Positions 25,920 through 35,437 are shown, counted from the stretch's first letter. The stretch: 64,000 nucleotides of DNA from Bacteroidales bacterium (GCA_031257915.1 JAIRNR010000071.1:1-64000), one strand, 5' to 3'. Translations and numbers: made by a program. Notes: a model not told the origin generated them from the sequence alone.

Positions 25920-26210
25920 ATGAACACATTTTCAGATAACAGTGCGAAACATCGCTATGAATTAGTAACAGAGGGACATCAGTCCATTATTGAGTATTTG
26001 ATTTCGGGTAATGACATCTATCTTACTCATACCGAAGTCCCGCCTGTACTTGAAGGGCGCGGCATTGGCAGTGAGATTGTGGGCAAGGCACTTGAAGATA
26101 TAAAATCCCGCAAGATGAAATTAGTTCCGCTTTGTCCGTTCGTGGCTGTTTATATAAAACGTCATCCTGAATGGAATGAGATAATTCGGGACGGATTTAA
26201 GATTGCTTAA
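25920..26210 (+). CDS. GNAT-like N-acetyltransferase (YjdJ/Gcn5-related type)
   Basis: About 96 residues from the ATG at 25920. It belongs to the small GNAT group with the acetyl-CoA loop VLEGRGIGSEIVGKALEDIK and the end LVPLCPFVAVYIKRHPEWNE. A -7-like TAAATTTG lies only a few bases before this ATG. Such proteins are often paired with, or fused to, a small divergent ferredoxin, as here 134 bases downstream. The acceptor is unknown. Confidence 0.88.
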   Translation: MNTFSDNSAKHRYELVTEGHQSIIEYLISGNDIYLTHTEVPPVLEGRGIGSEIVGKALEDIKSRKMKLVPLCPFVAVYIKRHPEWNEIIRDGFKIA

Positions 26211-26344
26211 TTGAATATTTTTGACGGAATTGAAAAATGTTTTGCTATAAACAGAAACGTTCAGTAATTACAGTTTAAAATATCCGCCAATAAAAACAGA
26301 ATAATACTTGCTACCGAATGAAAGTTCTTTAAAAACTAAATATT

Positions 26345-26551
26345 ATGGAAAAAAGCAAAACTTACACTAATGGCGAAATCACCATTCTTTGGCAACCTGC
26401 AAAATGTGTTCATTCGGGTATATGTGTGCAAACACTGCCCCATGTTTATAAACCCGGCGATCATCCGTGGGTTCACATTGAAAATGCCACAACTGAAGAA
26501 TTAAAAGAACAGATTGCGACTTGCCCAAGCGGTGCCCTTTCATACACATAA
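26345..26551 (+). CDS. Small divergent 4Fe-4S mono-cluster protein (Fer4_19 type)
   Basis: 68 residues. ILWQPAKCVHSGICVQTLP and the end IATCPSGALSYT match the Fer4_19 single-cluster domain, with cysteines at about 21, 27 and 60 plus nearby polar residues. It is found next to small GNAT proteins in many genomes. A role in electron transfer or metal sensing is assumed, not shown. Confidence 0.87.
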   Translation: MEKSKTYTNGEITILWQPAKCVHSGICVQTLPHVYKPGDHPWVHIENATTEELKEQIATCPSGALSYT

Positions 26552-26597
26552 CATATCTCCATTTATACATGAACAGAGATATTTTTTAAATATATAT

Positions 26598-27107
26598 ATG
26601 GAAAATATAAGTATTATCGCTGCTGTAGCGACAAATAACGCAATCGGCAATAAGGGTGATTTGCTCTGGCATTTGCCTGAAGATTTGCAGTATTTTAAAC
26701 GCATTACAAACGGACATACTGTTGTTATGGGGTTGCGAACATGGAATTCGCTGCCTGTAAAACCATTGCCTAACCGCAGAAACATTGTGCTGAGTGATGT
26801 TCCTCTTTCTATTGACGGAGTGGAAGTGTGCCTGTCTATTGAGGAATTGTTGCGAATTATAAAGAAAGATGAACAGGTGTTTATTATCGGCGGCGGAATA
26901 GTATATAATCAGTTTTTTGATTTGGCAGATACTCTTTACATAACGCAGGTATTACACGATTTTGAGGCAGATACTTTTTTCCCTGTGATTTTTGCATGCG
27001 ATTGGGCAGTGGTGAAAGAAAGTGAAATTTTTACGGATAAAAAAAGTAAATTAAAGTATCAATTTCTTGTTTATTCCCGCTTTATAAGACTCAAAGATCT
27101 TGAATAA
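26598..27107 (+). CDS. folA: Dihydrofolate reductase
   Basis: 169 residues from the ATG at 26598. The DHFR landmarks are all present: SIIAAVATNNAIGNKGDLLWHLPEDLQYFKRIT with the catalytic acidic residue, VVMGLRTWNSLP, and the NADPH-binding VFIIGGGIVYNQF. It reduces dihydrofolate to tetrahydrofolate with NADPH. The frame is open further upstream, but those residues overlap the previous gene's end and do not match the family. manA follows. Confidence 0.96.
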   Translation: MENISIIAAVATNNAIGNKGDLLWHLPEDLQYFKRITNGHTVVMGLRTWNSLPVKPLPNRRNIVLSDVPLSIDGVEVCLSIEELLRIIKKDEQVFIIGGGIVYNQFFDLADTLYITQVLHDFEADTFFPVIFACDWAVVKESEIFTDKKSKLKYQFLVYSRFIRLKDLE

Positions 27108-27196
27108 ATGTTGTATCCGATGAAATTTAAGCAAAGCGCATTTAACACGCTACTGCCAAAACCTTGAATAAATGTTGTATCCATTGAAATTTAAGC
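27099..27196. repeat. 64-bp-period direct repeat spanning the folA end and manA start
   Basis: 27099-27132 and 27163-27196 are near-identical 34-bp segments (cttgaataaatgttgtatcc, then ga or at, then tgaaatttaagc), exactly 64 bases apart. The first copy holds the folA stop and a decoy start followed by 19 codons. The second copy contains the true manA start. Confidence 0.93.
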
Positions 27197-28155
27197 CCTT
27201 GTTTTTTGATAAAATTTGGGGCGGTCAGAAAATAAAAACCGAATTAAATCTTGATTTCGGCAAGTTGCCCAACTGTGGCGAAGCATGGATGTTATCGGGA
27301 CTTGACGATAATCCGTCTGTTGTAAAAAACGGATTTTTGAAAAATAATACGTTGCCGGAACTTATTGAGATTTATATGGGCGATTTGTTGGGCGAACAGG
27401 TATATGCCTCATTCGGACAATTGTTTCCGCTTTTGATAAAGTGGATTGATGCTAATGATGATTTATCGGTACAGGTACATCCCGACGATAAACTTGCAAA
27501 AGATATGTATGGTAATGTTTTGGGTAAAACCGAAATGTGGTACATTAAGCAGGCGGATAAAGAGGCAAAGTTGATTTGCGGACTGAAAGACGGCGTTTCC
27601 GCTGAAATATATAAGGAAAAAGTTGCAAAAGGACAAATGCTTTCACTGTTCAAGGAGTATGACGTTACAGACGGCGATGTATATTATATCCCTGCCGGTA
27701 CTGTTCACGCACTGCGAAGCGGCTTATTGCTTGCGGAAATTCAGGAAACATCCGATTTGACTTTTCGTCTTTATGACTGGGACAGGGTGGACAAAAACGG
27801 ACAAAGCCGCGAGTTGCATAAGGACGAAGCATTACGTGCAATAAAATTTGAGGGAACCGACGGCGGTCGGGTGCGCTATGCTTCACGTAAAAATACGGTT
27901 AATTCTATGGTACATTCGCCGTTTTTTCAAACAAATTACTTAACATTCGATATACCGCTTACGCGAGATTTTTCCGATACGGATTCTTTTGTGATTTATA
28001 TTTGCTGCGAGGGCGGTGGTGTTATTCAAACGCCGAATACGGAAGCAGTGCCGTTTGTTAAGGGTGAAGTTGTGCTTGTGCCTGCGGTATTTGATGAGGC
28101 GGTTATTGCACCCGACTGTGGAACTGTAATGCTGGAAACATATTTGACACATTAA
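27172..28155 (+). CDS. manA: Mannose-6-phosphate isomerase, class I
   Basis: 327 residues. The type I PMI motifs are visible: IWGGQKIKTEL, GEAWMLSGLDDN, VQVHPDDKLA (metal-binding Gln/His), KTEMWYI and the second metal site in YIPAGTVHAL. It is a cupin enzyme that interconverts mannose-6-phosphate and fructose-6-phosphate. The short length matches Bacteroidota and Firmicutes homologues. Eight bases separate it from the next gene. Confidence 0.95.
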   Translation: MLYPLKFKPLFFDKIWGGQKIKTELNLDFGKLPNCGEAWMLSGLDDNPSVVKNGFLKNNTLPELIEIYMGDLLGEQVYASFGQLFPLLIKWIDANDDLSVQVHPDDKLAKDMYGNVLGKTEMWYIKQADKEAKLICGLKDGVSAEIYKEKVAKGQMLSLFKEYDVTDGDVYYIPAGTVHALRSGLLLAEIQETSDLTFRLYDWDRVDKNGQSRELHKDEALRAIKFEGTDGGRVRYASRKNTVNSMVHSPFFQTNYLTFDIPLTRDFSDTDSFVIYICCEGGGVIQTPNTEAVPFVKGEVVLVPAVFDEAVIAPDCGTVMLETYLTH

Positions 28156-28163
28156 AAATTTCT

Positions 28164-29120
28164 ATGATAATAACTAAAATTCTTGTAACCGGTGCAGGGG
28201 GACAGATTGGCTCCGAACTGACGTGTGCCCTGCGTGCAATTTACGGAAATAACAACGTACTTGCAACCGACCTTTCGGAAAGCGCGTATGAAAAAATTGC
28301 AGCCAAAGGTCCTTTTGAAATCCTTGACATAATGCAACCGGAGCGTCTTACGGAGATAGTACGTGCATTTAAACCCGATGCAATTTTTCATCTTGCCGCA
28401 ATTCTTTCGGCAGTAGGTGAAGAAAAACCAAACCTTGCGTGGAGTATTAACACTAACGGCAGTATCAATGTGTATGACGTTGCGCGTGATAATGGCGTTA
28501 AGCGTATTTTTGCACCCTCGTCAATGGCTGTTTTCGGTCCTACAACTCCACGCAGCAACACGCCGCAGGATACTGTTTTGCAACCCACAACAGTCTATGG
28601 GATGACGAAAGTTATTGATGAACTTATCGGCAAATACTATATTAAGCGTTACGGCATGGATATTCGCGGAGTACGTTATCCGGGAATTATTTCCAACGTA
28701 ACATTGCCGGGCGGCGGCACTACCGACTACGCTGTTCAAATTTATTACGATGCTGTGAAATACGGTCGTTATGAGTGTTTTCTGAAAGAGGATACTATGT
28801 TGCCTATGATGTATATGCCCGATTGTCTGAAAGGCACGCTTGATTTATTTCATGCTTCTCGTGAACGGCTTATTCACAATACTGATTTTAACTTGTCGGC
28901 ATTTAGCGTTACCCCTGCTGATATTGTTTCAAGTATTCGTAAATTTTTGCCGTCTTTTGAGATAATTTATAAGCCCGATTTTCGTCAGGACATTGCGGAC
29001 AGCTGGCCCGATTCCATTGATGATTCCTGCGCAAGGACAGAGTGGGACTGGGAACCGTCTTACGACTTGGATGCCATGACTCAAGATATGCTTCGTGTTA
29101 TTGGCGAGCGGATGAAGTAG
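28164..29120 (+). CDS. SDR-type L-threonine 3-dehydrogenase-like NAD-dependent epimerase/dehydratase
   Basis: 318 residues. It has a Rossmann start KILVTGAGGQIGSEL, the segment DAIFHLAAILSAVGEEKPNLAW, and a YxxxK-type active site in TTVYGMTKVIDE. PGIISNVTLPGGGTTDYAV is typical of the short-chain threonine dehydrogenases, which make 2-amino-3-oxobutyrate from threonine. The usual partner Kbl ligase is not in this window. A different sugar-nucleotide substrate is possible but less likely. Confidence 0.88.
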   Translation: MIITKILVTGAGGQIGSELTCALRAIYGNNNVLATDLSESAYEKIAAKGPFEILDIMQPERLTEIVRAFKPDAIFHLAAILSAVGEEKPNLAWSINTNGSINVYDVARDNGVKRIFAPSSMAVFGPTTPRSNTPQDTVLQPTTVYGMTKVIDELIGKYYIKRYGMDIRGVRYPGIISNVTLPGGGTTDYAVQIYYDAVKYGRYECFLKEDTMLPMMYMPDCLKGTLDLFHASRERLIHNTDFNLSAFSVTPADIVSSIRKFLPSFEIIYKPDFRQDIADSWPDSIDDSCARTEWDWEPSYDLDAMTQDMLRVIGERMK

Positions 29121-29147
29121 TTTTTAAGTTTTGTTATTCGTTTCTTT

Positions 29148-30380
29148 ATGAATATTGCAGCACTTGTTTCGGGCGGAGTTGATTCCTCAGTTGTTGTCCA
29201 CCGTCTTGTAGAGCGGGGATTGAAACCGCATATCTTCTATATTCGGATTGGAATGCAGACTGACGAGGGATTTATGGACTGTCCGAGTGAGGAGGATATT
29301 GAGATTACTTCGTTTATTGCGCGTAAATACGGACTGCCGTTCGATATTGTTCCGTTGCATGAGGAGTACTGGGATACGGTTGTTGCTTACACGATTGATA
29401 CGGTGAAGCGCGGGCTTACCCCTAATCCTGATGTTATGTGCAATAAGTTGATAAAGTTCGGCGCGTTTGAACGTAAATATGGCTGCGGGTTTGATAAGAT
29501 TGCTACAGGACATTACGCGCAGATTGGGATTGTTCGGGATGGTAAGGTTTCTTTGGGAATTGGATATTTTGACAACGCGGAAATGAGGAGCAATTCGGAC
29601 GAGGCTTGCACCGGCGATTTTAAAAGCGCGGAGATGGAAAGCAGTCAGGATAAACCTTACTGGGGGACGGCAATAGACAAGGATGACAGTAGGCAATTGT
29701 TTCTTGGTACGGCGGCGGACAGAGTAAAGGACCAAACGTATTTTTTGGCTCAACTGGATTTTACGCAGGTATCGCGACTGATGTTTCCCATTGGGGATTT
29801 GCAGAAAAGCGAAGTGCGTTCTATTGCCGCCGCGCAGAAGTTGCCGTCTGCTGCCCGCAAGGACAGTCAGGGTATATGCTTTCTCGGAAAAATAAATTAC
29901 AATGATTTTATTCGCCGTTATCTTGGAGTGCGAAAGGGTGATATTGTTGATATTGAAACAGGCGCGATACTCGGACAGCATGAGGGATTCTGGTTTCATA
30001 CTACCGGGCAGCGTAAAGGACTTGGGTTGAGCGGGGGACCGTGGTATGTGATTGATAAAAACGTTGATGAGAATGTTATTTACGTTGCGCGTGGGTTTGA
30101 TACTTCGGCGCAATATGGAAAGACGGTGCGGATGCGCGGGTTTCGGTATATTACTGATGATTTACTCGGCTCGCTTGAGAAACACGCGTCTGTAACGTTT
30201 AAAATACGCCATACGCCGGAGTTCGCCGCCGGCACATTGCGGCAGATTGATGGTGATATGTGGATTCTGGAGTCGGAAATTCCTTTACAGGGTATTGCTC
30301 CCGGACAGTTCGCTGTCGTGTATGACCGTAATAAGGAACTTTGCTTTGGTAGCGGGATTATTGATCAATATTGCCGTTAA
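29148..30380 (+). CDS. mnmA: tRNA 2-thiouridylase MnmA, with central insertion
   Basis: 410 residues. The PP-loop SGGVDSSV is at 8-15. The two catalytic cysteines are C98 ([14 protein letters not shown]) and C244 ([11 protein letters not shown]). It adds sulfur to U34 of Lys, Glu and Gln tRNAs. Usual length is about 360, and here about 45 extra residues, Asp/Glu/Ser-rich with one Cys, sit at about 141-188 before the conserved [10 protein letters not shown]. The C-terminal beta-barrel part is intact. Confidence 0.95.
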   Translation: MNIAALVSGGVDSSVVVHRLVERGLKPHIFYIRIGMQTDEGFMDCPSEEDIEITSFIARKYGLPFDIVPLHEEYWDTVVAYTIDTVKRGLTPNPDVMCNKLIKFGAFERKYGCGFDKIATGHYAQIGIVRDGKVSLGIGYFDNAEMRSNSDEACTGDFKSAEMESSQDKPYWGTAIDKDDSRQLFLGTAADRVKDQTYFLAQLDFTQVSRLMFPIGDLQKSEVRSIAAAQKLPSAARKDSQGICFLGKINYNDFIRRYLGVRKGDIVDIETGAILGQHEGFWFHTTGQRKGLGLSGGPWYVIDKNVDENVIYVARGFDTSAQYGKTVRMRGFRYITDDLLGSLEKHASVTFKIRHTPEFAAGTLRQIDGDMWILESEIPLQGIAPGQFAVVYDRNKELCFGSGIIDQYCR

Positions 30381-30597
30381 TACCGCTCTGTACGATTATT
30401 TTTCATTGTGTTGTTCCGCTGTTATGCCTTTATGTGAACGCTAATACCGCTTATAATTAACTTTTATTATGCTTAAAAATCCATTTGCCGACGCTATGAA
30501 TTACGGCAAAACAACTGAACAGAAAATCGGCGAAAAAAATATAAACCATGATACGGATTTTTCTGTATCTTTGCACCCTTAATAAAATTTACTTCTT
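30381..30597 (+). promoter_or_regulatory. Intergenic region with promoter of the POT transporter
   Basis: A -7 element TATCTTTG lies at 30566-30573, 24 nt before the transporter ATG. The region also holds a 37-codon open frame (30470-30583) that overlaps this promoter and resembles nothing. The short phrase taataccgct occurs twice (around 30379 and 30441). Confidence 0.55.
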
Positions 30598-32163
30598 ATG
30601 TTCAAAAATCATCCAAAAGGACTTATTCTTGCTGCCCTCTCAAATATGGGCGAGCGTTTCGGTTATTACATTATGAACGCGGTTTTACTGTTGTTCATAC
30701 TCTCTAAATTCGGCATTGAGGATAAATACGGCTCCATGATTTATTCATACTTTTATGCCGGAATTTATGTTTTGGGATTAGTCGGCGGTTTCATTGCCGA
30801 CAGAACTCAAAACTATAAAGGCACAATTCAATCCGGCTTGATTGTAATGGGGCTTGGCTATGTCTTACTGTCAATACCTATTTTAGCCACTCCGCAAAAT
30901 ACCGCATGGCTGTTGCCTGCAACATGTTTTGCTCTGTTTTTGATTGCTTTCGGAAACGGACTTTTCAAAGGTAATTTGCAGGCAATTGTCGGGCAAATGT
31001 ATGACGACCCGAAATATGAGAAACAACGCGACGCCGGTTTTCAAATTTTCTACGTATTTATCAATATCGGTGCTTTTATTGCTCCATTTGTTGCCCCGCT
31101 GTTGAGGGGATGGTGGCTGAAATCGCACAGTCTGATTTATAATTCCGAACTTCCTGCTCTTTGTCATAAATTTATTGCCAACGGTGAAGCAATGGTTGGC
31201 AGCAATGCTACCGCTGAGCAACTTGGAGATGCTCCCAGAATGTATGAAAATCTGATTAACCTGTCCGAAAAAGTATCAGGTGCTCCTGTTGATGTTTCTA
31301 ACCTTTACGCATTTTGTGAGAATTATTTGGATATTTTCAACACAGGGGTACATTATTCTTTTATTGCTTCCGTTGTTGCAATGACTGTATCGTTGATTAT
31401 ATTTATGTCAAGCAAAAAAATATTCCCAAATCCTGCAAAAAAAGAAACACATAAAACCGTCGAATACAGCAAGGCGGAAAAGCTGCAGATGGGTAAGGAA
31501 CTTCGGCAAAGAATACTGGCATTATTTGCCGTGTTGGGTATTGCCGTATTTTTTTGGTTTTCATTCCACCAAAACGGAACATCATTATCACTTTTTGCAA
31601 AAGATTTTATCGTAACTCAAACTGTTCCTCCGGAAGTATGGCAGGCAATTAATCCAATACTCGTAATTTTGCTTACTCCCCTTATAATGTGGATTTTCGG
31701 GGCATTAAGCAAAAAAGGCAAAGAAATTTCCACTCCAAAAAAGATTGCTATCGGTATGGGTATCGCAAGTTTGGCATTCCTGTTCTTGGCAATATTATCG
31801 CATGTAAAAGGTTATCCATCGGCAGAAGTATTCAAAGTAACCGGTATGGAAGCGGATAAGATGGGACCGTGGGTATTGTTTGTATTATACTTTTTCCTCA
31901 CTGTTGCCGAACTGTTTATCTCACCATTAGGATTGGCATTTGTATCAAAAGTTGCGCCAAAACATTTACAGGGACTTTGTCAGGGCTTATGGCTTGCTGC
32001 AACAGCGGTAGGCAATGGTATTCTTTGGATTGGACCGCTACTTTACGGTATGTATTCTATTGAAGTTTGCTGGATAATGTTTTTCGTGCTTTGTGCGATT
32101 TCAATGGTTGTTATGCTCACAATGGTGAAATGGCTTGAGCGGATCACGACTGTAAAGGAGTGA
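30598..32163 (+). CDS. POT/PTR2-family proton-coupled peptide transporter
   Basis: 521 residues with about 12-14 membrane helices. PTR2 signatures are seen in SNMGERFGYYIMNAVLLLF (the ExxERFxYY-type motif), GNGLFKGNLQAIVGQMY and FFWFSFHQNGTSLSLFA. The periplasmic loop at about residues 175-245 is longer than in bacterial relatives and rich in polar residues. It imports di- and tripeptides using the proton gradient. The end of the gene is followed by a short duplicated phrase (gagccgattataa at 32162 and 32178). Confidence 0.95.
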   Translation: MFKNHPKGLILAALSNMGERFGYYIMNAVLLLFILSKFGIEDKYGSMIYSYFYAGIYVLGLVGGFIADRTQNYKGTIQSGLIVMGLGYVLLSIPILATPQNTAWLLPATCFALFLIAFGNGLFKGNLQAIVGQMYDDPKYEKQRDAGFQIFYVFINIGAFIAPFVAPLLRGWWLKSHSLIYNSELPALCHKFIANGEAMVGSNATAEQLGDAPRMYENLINLSEKVSGAPVDVSNLYAFCENYLDIFNTGVHYSFIASVVAMTVSLIIFMSSKKIFPNPAKKETHKTVEYSKAEKLQMGKELRQRILALFAVLGIAVFFWFSFHQNGTSLSLFAKDFIVTQTVPPEVWQAINPILVILLTPLIMWIFGALSKKGKEISTPKKIAIGMGIASLAFLFLAILSHVKGYPSAEVFKVTGMEADKMGPWVLFVLYFFLTVAELFISPLGLAFVSKVAPKHLQGLCQGLWLAATAVGNGILWIGPLLYGMYSIEVCWIMFFVLCAISMVVMLTMVKWLERITTVKE

Positions 32164-32328
32164 GCCGATTATAAGTTGAGCCGATTATAAATATTTACGA
32201 GTACTCTGTATCCTTTTTGAGTATTAAAAAATTCAGTTGTCTTTTTTGAGTGGTTGAATTTTGTGTGCTTGCTTTAAATGCTTATTGTACATGATTTTGG
32301 GGATAGAAAACAGACCAAATAAGGTCAG
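32164..32328. other. Gene-free stretch between convergent genes
   Basis: Between the POT transporter and the rplY terminator I see no coding region. It contains the duplicated gagccgattataa phrase at its left edge and is otherwise AT-rich without a clear hairpin. Confidence 0.6.
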
Positions 32329-32365
32329 GAAAAAAAGCCCAACATACTGCAAGTATATCGGGCTT
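32329..32365 (-). terminator. Intrinsic terminator of rplY
   Basis: Read on the minus strand: AAGCCC, an inner ATACT/AGTAT stem, GGGCTT, then a run of T. The stem arms are 32335-32340 and 32360-32365. It lies 25 bases after the rplY stop. Confidence 0.88.
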
Positions 32366-32389
32366 CTCATCTAATGCGGACACAATTCC

Positions 32390-33022
32390 TTATTTCTTCT
32401 CCGCAGGTTTTGCGGCGGGAGCAGCAGCAGCAGGGGCGGCGGGAGCCGCTTCGGCAGCAGCAGCAGGAGTATCAACAACATTGCGGGTCGTTTTAACCGC
32501 AACAACCGTGATTGTTGATTCGTGCAGAAATGTGTAATTATTTGTCGGAATATCCTTAACGCAAATTTCGTCAAGAATTTCAAGACCTGAAATATTGATT
32601 GTTATTTTCTCCGGCATATTTGCAGGCAGTGCTTTAACATTCAACTTTCTGAAACTCTTGATAAGTTTACCGCCTTTAAGAACACCCGGCGAACTTCCCT
32701 CAATAACAATCGGTACGCCCATTACAATGGGGCGATTATCGGAGAGTTCAAAGAAATCAACATGCAAAAGCCGGCCGTTCACTTTGTGAAACTGCGCCTC
32801 TTGAATCATCGTTGTAATTTTCCTGTCTGCAAGTTCCAATTCAACGTAAAACACCTCCGGAGTCGTAAAAAATTTATACAACTCTTTTTCAGCCGCATAA
32901 AAATGTTGCTGATTGCCTGCACCATATACAACACAAGGTACAAGTCCTTTATTGCGAAGTGCTTTAGCATCTTTTTTCCCTACGTTCTCTCTTGGAGAAC
33001 CGCTAATAGATACTGTTTTCAT
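32390..33022 (-). CDS. rplY: 50S ribosomal protein L25/general stress protein Ctc
   Basis: 210 residues. The N-terminal L25 domain has ISGSPRENVGKKDAKALRNKG and VPCVVYGAGNQQHFYA. A CTC-type beta domain follows (ADRKITTMIQEAQFHKV, VDFFELSDNRPIVMGVPI). A low-complexity Ala/Pro tail (about 185-210) ends in lysines. It binds 5S rRNA. A -7 element TACCTTTG (33051-33058) precedes the start by 28 nt. Confidence 0.97.
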   Translation of the reverse strand: MKTVSISGSPRENVGKKDAKALRNKGLVPCVVYGAGNQQHFYAAEKELYKFFTTPEVFYVELELADRKITTMIQEAQFHKVNGRLLHVDFFELSDNRPIVMGVPIVIEGSSPGVLKGGKLIKSFRKLNVKALPANMPEKITINISGLEILDEICVKDIPTNNYTFLHESTITVVAVKTTRNVVDTPAAAAEAAPAAPAAAAPAAKPAEKK

Positions 33023-33050
33023 TTTTGCTTAATTTTTCTGATTTGGGGGG

Positions 33051-33058
33051 CAAAGGTA
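33051..33058 (-). promoter_or_regulatory. -7 promoter element of rplY
   Basis: TACCTTTG on the minus strand, followed 28 nt later by the rplY ATG. No well-spaced TTTG -33 element was found. Confidence 0.5.
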
Positions 33059-33143
33059 AGAAAATTTCGTAAAATTCCGTATATTTGTAAGATATAAGTC
33101 GCAAGTAAATAAGCGGCTTTATTTTACTCCGCAGATACCGCAC

Positions 33144-33216
33144 GGGGCATTAGCTCAGTTGGCAGAGCGCTTGGTTCGCAATCAAAAGGTCGAGGGTTCG
33201 ACTCCCTTATGCTCCA
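33144..33216 (+). tRNA. tRNA-Ala (anticodon CGC)
   Basis: The 73-nt sequence folds as a cloverleaf. The acceptor GGGGCAT/ATGCTCC contains the G3:U70 pair that defines alanine tRNAs. The D arm is GCTC/GAGC and the T arm has TTCGACT. The anticodon loop TTCGCAA gives CGC. The anticodon stem has a C27/A43 mismatch. CCA is not encoded (CTT follows the discriminator A). Confidence 0.9.
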
Positions 33217-33263
33217 CTTAAGTAGCCGTTAAGTGCATTGCTACCGGTATAGTCGTGAAAATT

Positions 33264-34100
33264 ATGGACACAACAAGAATATTGTTTATTAGTCAGGAAG
33301 TATTCCCTTATGTCAGGGAATCATCTTTATCCAAATTAGGACGGTACCTGCCGCAAGGGATTCTTGAACGAGGTAAAGAAGTTCGCTCTTTTACGCCTCG
33401 TTACGGAATTATCAGTGAACGGCGCAACGGACTGCATCCTGTTTTGCGGCTTTCGGGTATAAATCTTGTTATCAACGATACAAATCATCAACTTACAATA
33501 AAAGTTTCATCTATCCCGCAAGCGCGTATGCAAATTTATTTCATTGATAACGATGAATATTTTTACAAACGTAATCAGTTTGTTGACAAAGCAGGCGCAC
33601 CATACCCCGATAATGATGAAAAAGCAATATTTTTTGCACGCGGTACACTTGAAACAGTGAAAAATCTTAAATGGAAACCGGATATAATACTTTGTTCGGG
33701 GTGGTTTTCCTCACTCGTTCCAATGTACGTAAAAAAGGTATATAGCAATGATGTATATTTTTGTGATGCAAAAATTATAACCGCTATTTTCTCCGAAAGT
33801 TACAAAGGCACTTTCAGAAATGATTTTGCCGATAAACTTCGTTTTGATAATTTTACGGACGAAGAAATTGCTCCTTATGGAAAGTTTGCATACACAGATT
33901 TAATGCGTGCCGCAATAGATTATTCCGATGGCATTGTTATAGGCGAAAAACCATCTTTAATAAATGAGCAGGTGCTGAAATCTATTAAAAATTCCGACAA
34001 GCCGACACTTCCCTATCCCGGTGGGGACACAAGCAGCGTTGATGCTTACAACAAATTTTTCGACAAATTTTCGCCAAAGACACCCAAGAAAAAAGTATGA
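33264..34100 (+). CDS. Short GT5-type glycogen/starch synthase N-domain protein
   Basis: About 278 residues from ATG 33264. It begins RILFISQEVFPYV and contains the GT5 N-terminal Rossmann pattern (GKEVRSFTPRYGII, NDEKAIFFARGTLETVKNL, PDIILCSGWFSSLVPMYVKK). The C-terminal ADP-glucose-binding half of full glycogen synthases is absent. This short form is normal in Bacteroidota, where it precedes a DUF4270 lipoprotein, so I do not call it a truncation. Real glycogen synthase activity is doubtful. It overlaps the next gene by 4 bases. Confidence 0.85.
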   Translation: MDTTRILFISQEVFPYVRESSLSKLGRYLPQGILERGKEVRSFTPRYGIISERRNGLHPVLRLSGINLVINDTNHQLTIKVSSIPQARMQIYFIDNDEYFYKRNQFVDKAGAPYPDNDEKAIFFARGTLETVKNLKWKPDIILCSGWFSSLVPMYVKKVYSNDVYFCDAKIITAIFSESYKGTFRNDFADKLRFDNFTDEEIAPYGKFAYTDLMRAAIDYSDGIVIGEKPSLINEQVLKSIKNSDKPTLPYPGGDTSSVDAYNKFFDKFSPKTPKKKV

Positions 34101-35425
34101 TAAGATTACATTCGTTGCTGTACGTTTTACTTGTTTTTTCCTTTTTATCTTCCTGCAAGAAAGATGTGAATTCCATTTTGGGAGATGATTTTAACAAGGA
34201 TCGCAATATCGGGGAATATTATACCGATACAACTTTCCATATTACTGCATTTACCGTTCCCGATGATTCCCTGTATATAGAAAATTACACGACATTTATG
34301 CTCGGCACAATTTACAACGAGACTTTCGGGACAACAACATACAATCTCATTTCACGGCTTCTGTATAACAGTACCAACTCTTACATACGCACAGAGGGTG
34401 AAAAAGCAGAATATATTGATTCCACAATTTTGCTGATTCCATTTTCGGGAACATATCCCCTTGCCGAGAATAGCGATTTTCTTCAAGGCAGAAGTTTTAC
34501 TCTGACTGTATATGAGATTGATGAGGACATTCGCACAAGCACTGAATTAGACAGCGCGTATAATATTCATTCGGAAGTTGCATACAAGGAGCCGCTGCTG
34601 CACTCCGAAAATGTAACTTTACATCCGCCATTATCAACCGACACAACGGAAACGGAGAATATTCGGCTTCGCCTCAGCAGTTCTGTCGGTATGCAAATTG
34701 CACGTATGCTTGAAGAAACAGGATTAGACAGCAGTGCCGAATTTCCGACAAAATTCAAAGGGCTTTATTTTAAGATAACACCCGCCGAAAACGAAAATCA
34801 AAGCATTATTGCGTCTTTCAGTGCCGAAGCAAGTTACGGTACACAACTTACCGTTTATTTTAACGGAAAAGGTGCAGACAGTGCCTCCTCCTATTACAAT
34901 TTTGCACTCGGAACACATTTTACGCAGATAAAAAAGGACCGTAGCGGTTCAAAAATAGAGAGCGTTTTATGGGACAGCACAAAAGAGCAGGAACATCTTT
35001 ATTTGGAAAGTATCGGCGGCAGCAGAATCCGTCTTAAAATACCCAATTTACGCGCTTTTACCGATACGGTAGCAATAAACCGCGCAGCACTTGTTTTTAA
35101 AGTTGCAGATATATCTTTCGGCGGGATTAAACCACCGGCAAACATCTATCTGTACAAGTATATTAACAGTACGAGCTTAGAAAGTATTATTGATAACAGT
35201 TTTAACAGCGGCGGTGTGTATAATGCCTCAAAGGGGGAATACAGAATTTATATTACCCGCTGGATGCAAGACCTGCTCCTTCATGGGGAGAAGGAAATTC
35301 CGTATCTTGATCTATCCCCCATCACGGATATTAGATATTTCACACCTTCGCAAGTAGCATTGTATGGAACAGCGGCGGGCGAAAACAGCGTGCGCTTAGA
35401 AGTAATATATTCTAAAGTAGAATAG
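34097..35425 (+). CDS. DUF4270 family lipoprotein
   Basis: 442 residues. A lipoprotein signal (LLYVLLVFSFLSSC, lipobox Cys at about 20) is followed by SILGDDFNKDRNIGEYYTDTTF, the family start, and a long beta-rich body. It is expected to be anchored in the outer membrane. The gene overlaps the short GT5 gene (ATGA) and is followed 12 bases later by glmS, a conserved arrangement in Bacteroidetes. Function is not established. Confidence 0.9.
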   Translation: MIRLHSLLYVLLVFSFLSSCKKDVNSILGDDFNKDRNIGEYYTDTTFHITAFTVPDDSLYIENYTTFMLGTIYNETFGTTTYNLISRLLYNSTNSYIRTEGEKAEYIDSTILLIPFSGTYPLAENSDFLQGRSFTLTVYEIDEDIRTSTELDSAYNIHSEVAYKEPLLHSENVTLHPPLSTDTTETENIRLRLSSSVGMQIARMLEETGLDSSAEFPTKFKGLYFKITPAENENQSIIASFSAEASYGTQLTVYFNGKGADSASSYYNFALGTHFTQIKKDRSGSKIESVLWDSTKEQEHLYLESIGGSRIRLKIPNLRAFTDTVAINRAALVFKVADISFGGIKPPANIYLYKYINSTSLESIIDNSFNSGGVYNASKGEYRIYITRWMQDLLLHGEKEIPYLDLSPITDIRYFTPSQVALYGTAAGENSVRLEVIYSKVE

Positions 35426-35437
35426 GGAGGAAAAATA

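Noticed and set aside
27108-27167. 19-codon frame before manA as a gene
   Set aside because: It is a duplicated manA start followed by unrelated codons; explained by the 64-bp repeat.
29187-30113. Long open frame opposite mnmA
   Set aside because: It is antisense to a well-conserved gene, shows no protein-like motifs, and arises from codon usage.
30470-30583. 37-codon open frame before the POT transporter
   Set aside because: It overlaps the transporter's promoter element and resembles no known protein.
33264-34100. Truncated glycogen synthase pseudogene
   Set aside because: The short GT5 form followed by a DUF4270 lipoprotein is the usual arrangement in Bacteroidota; the frame is intact.
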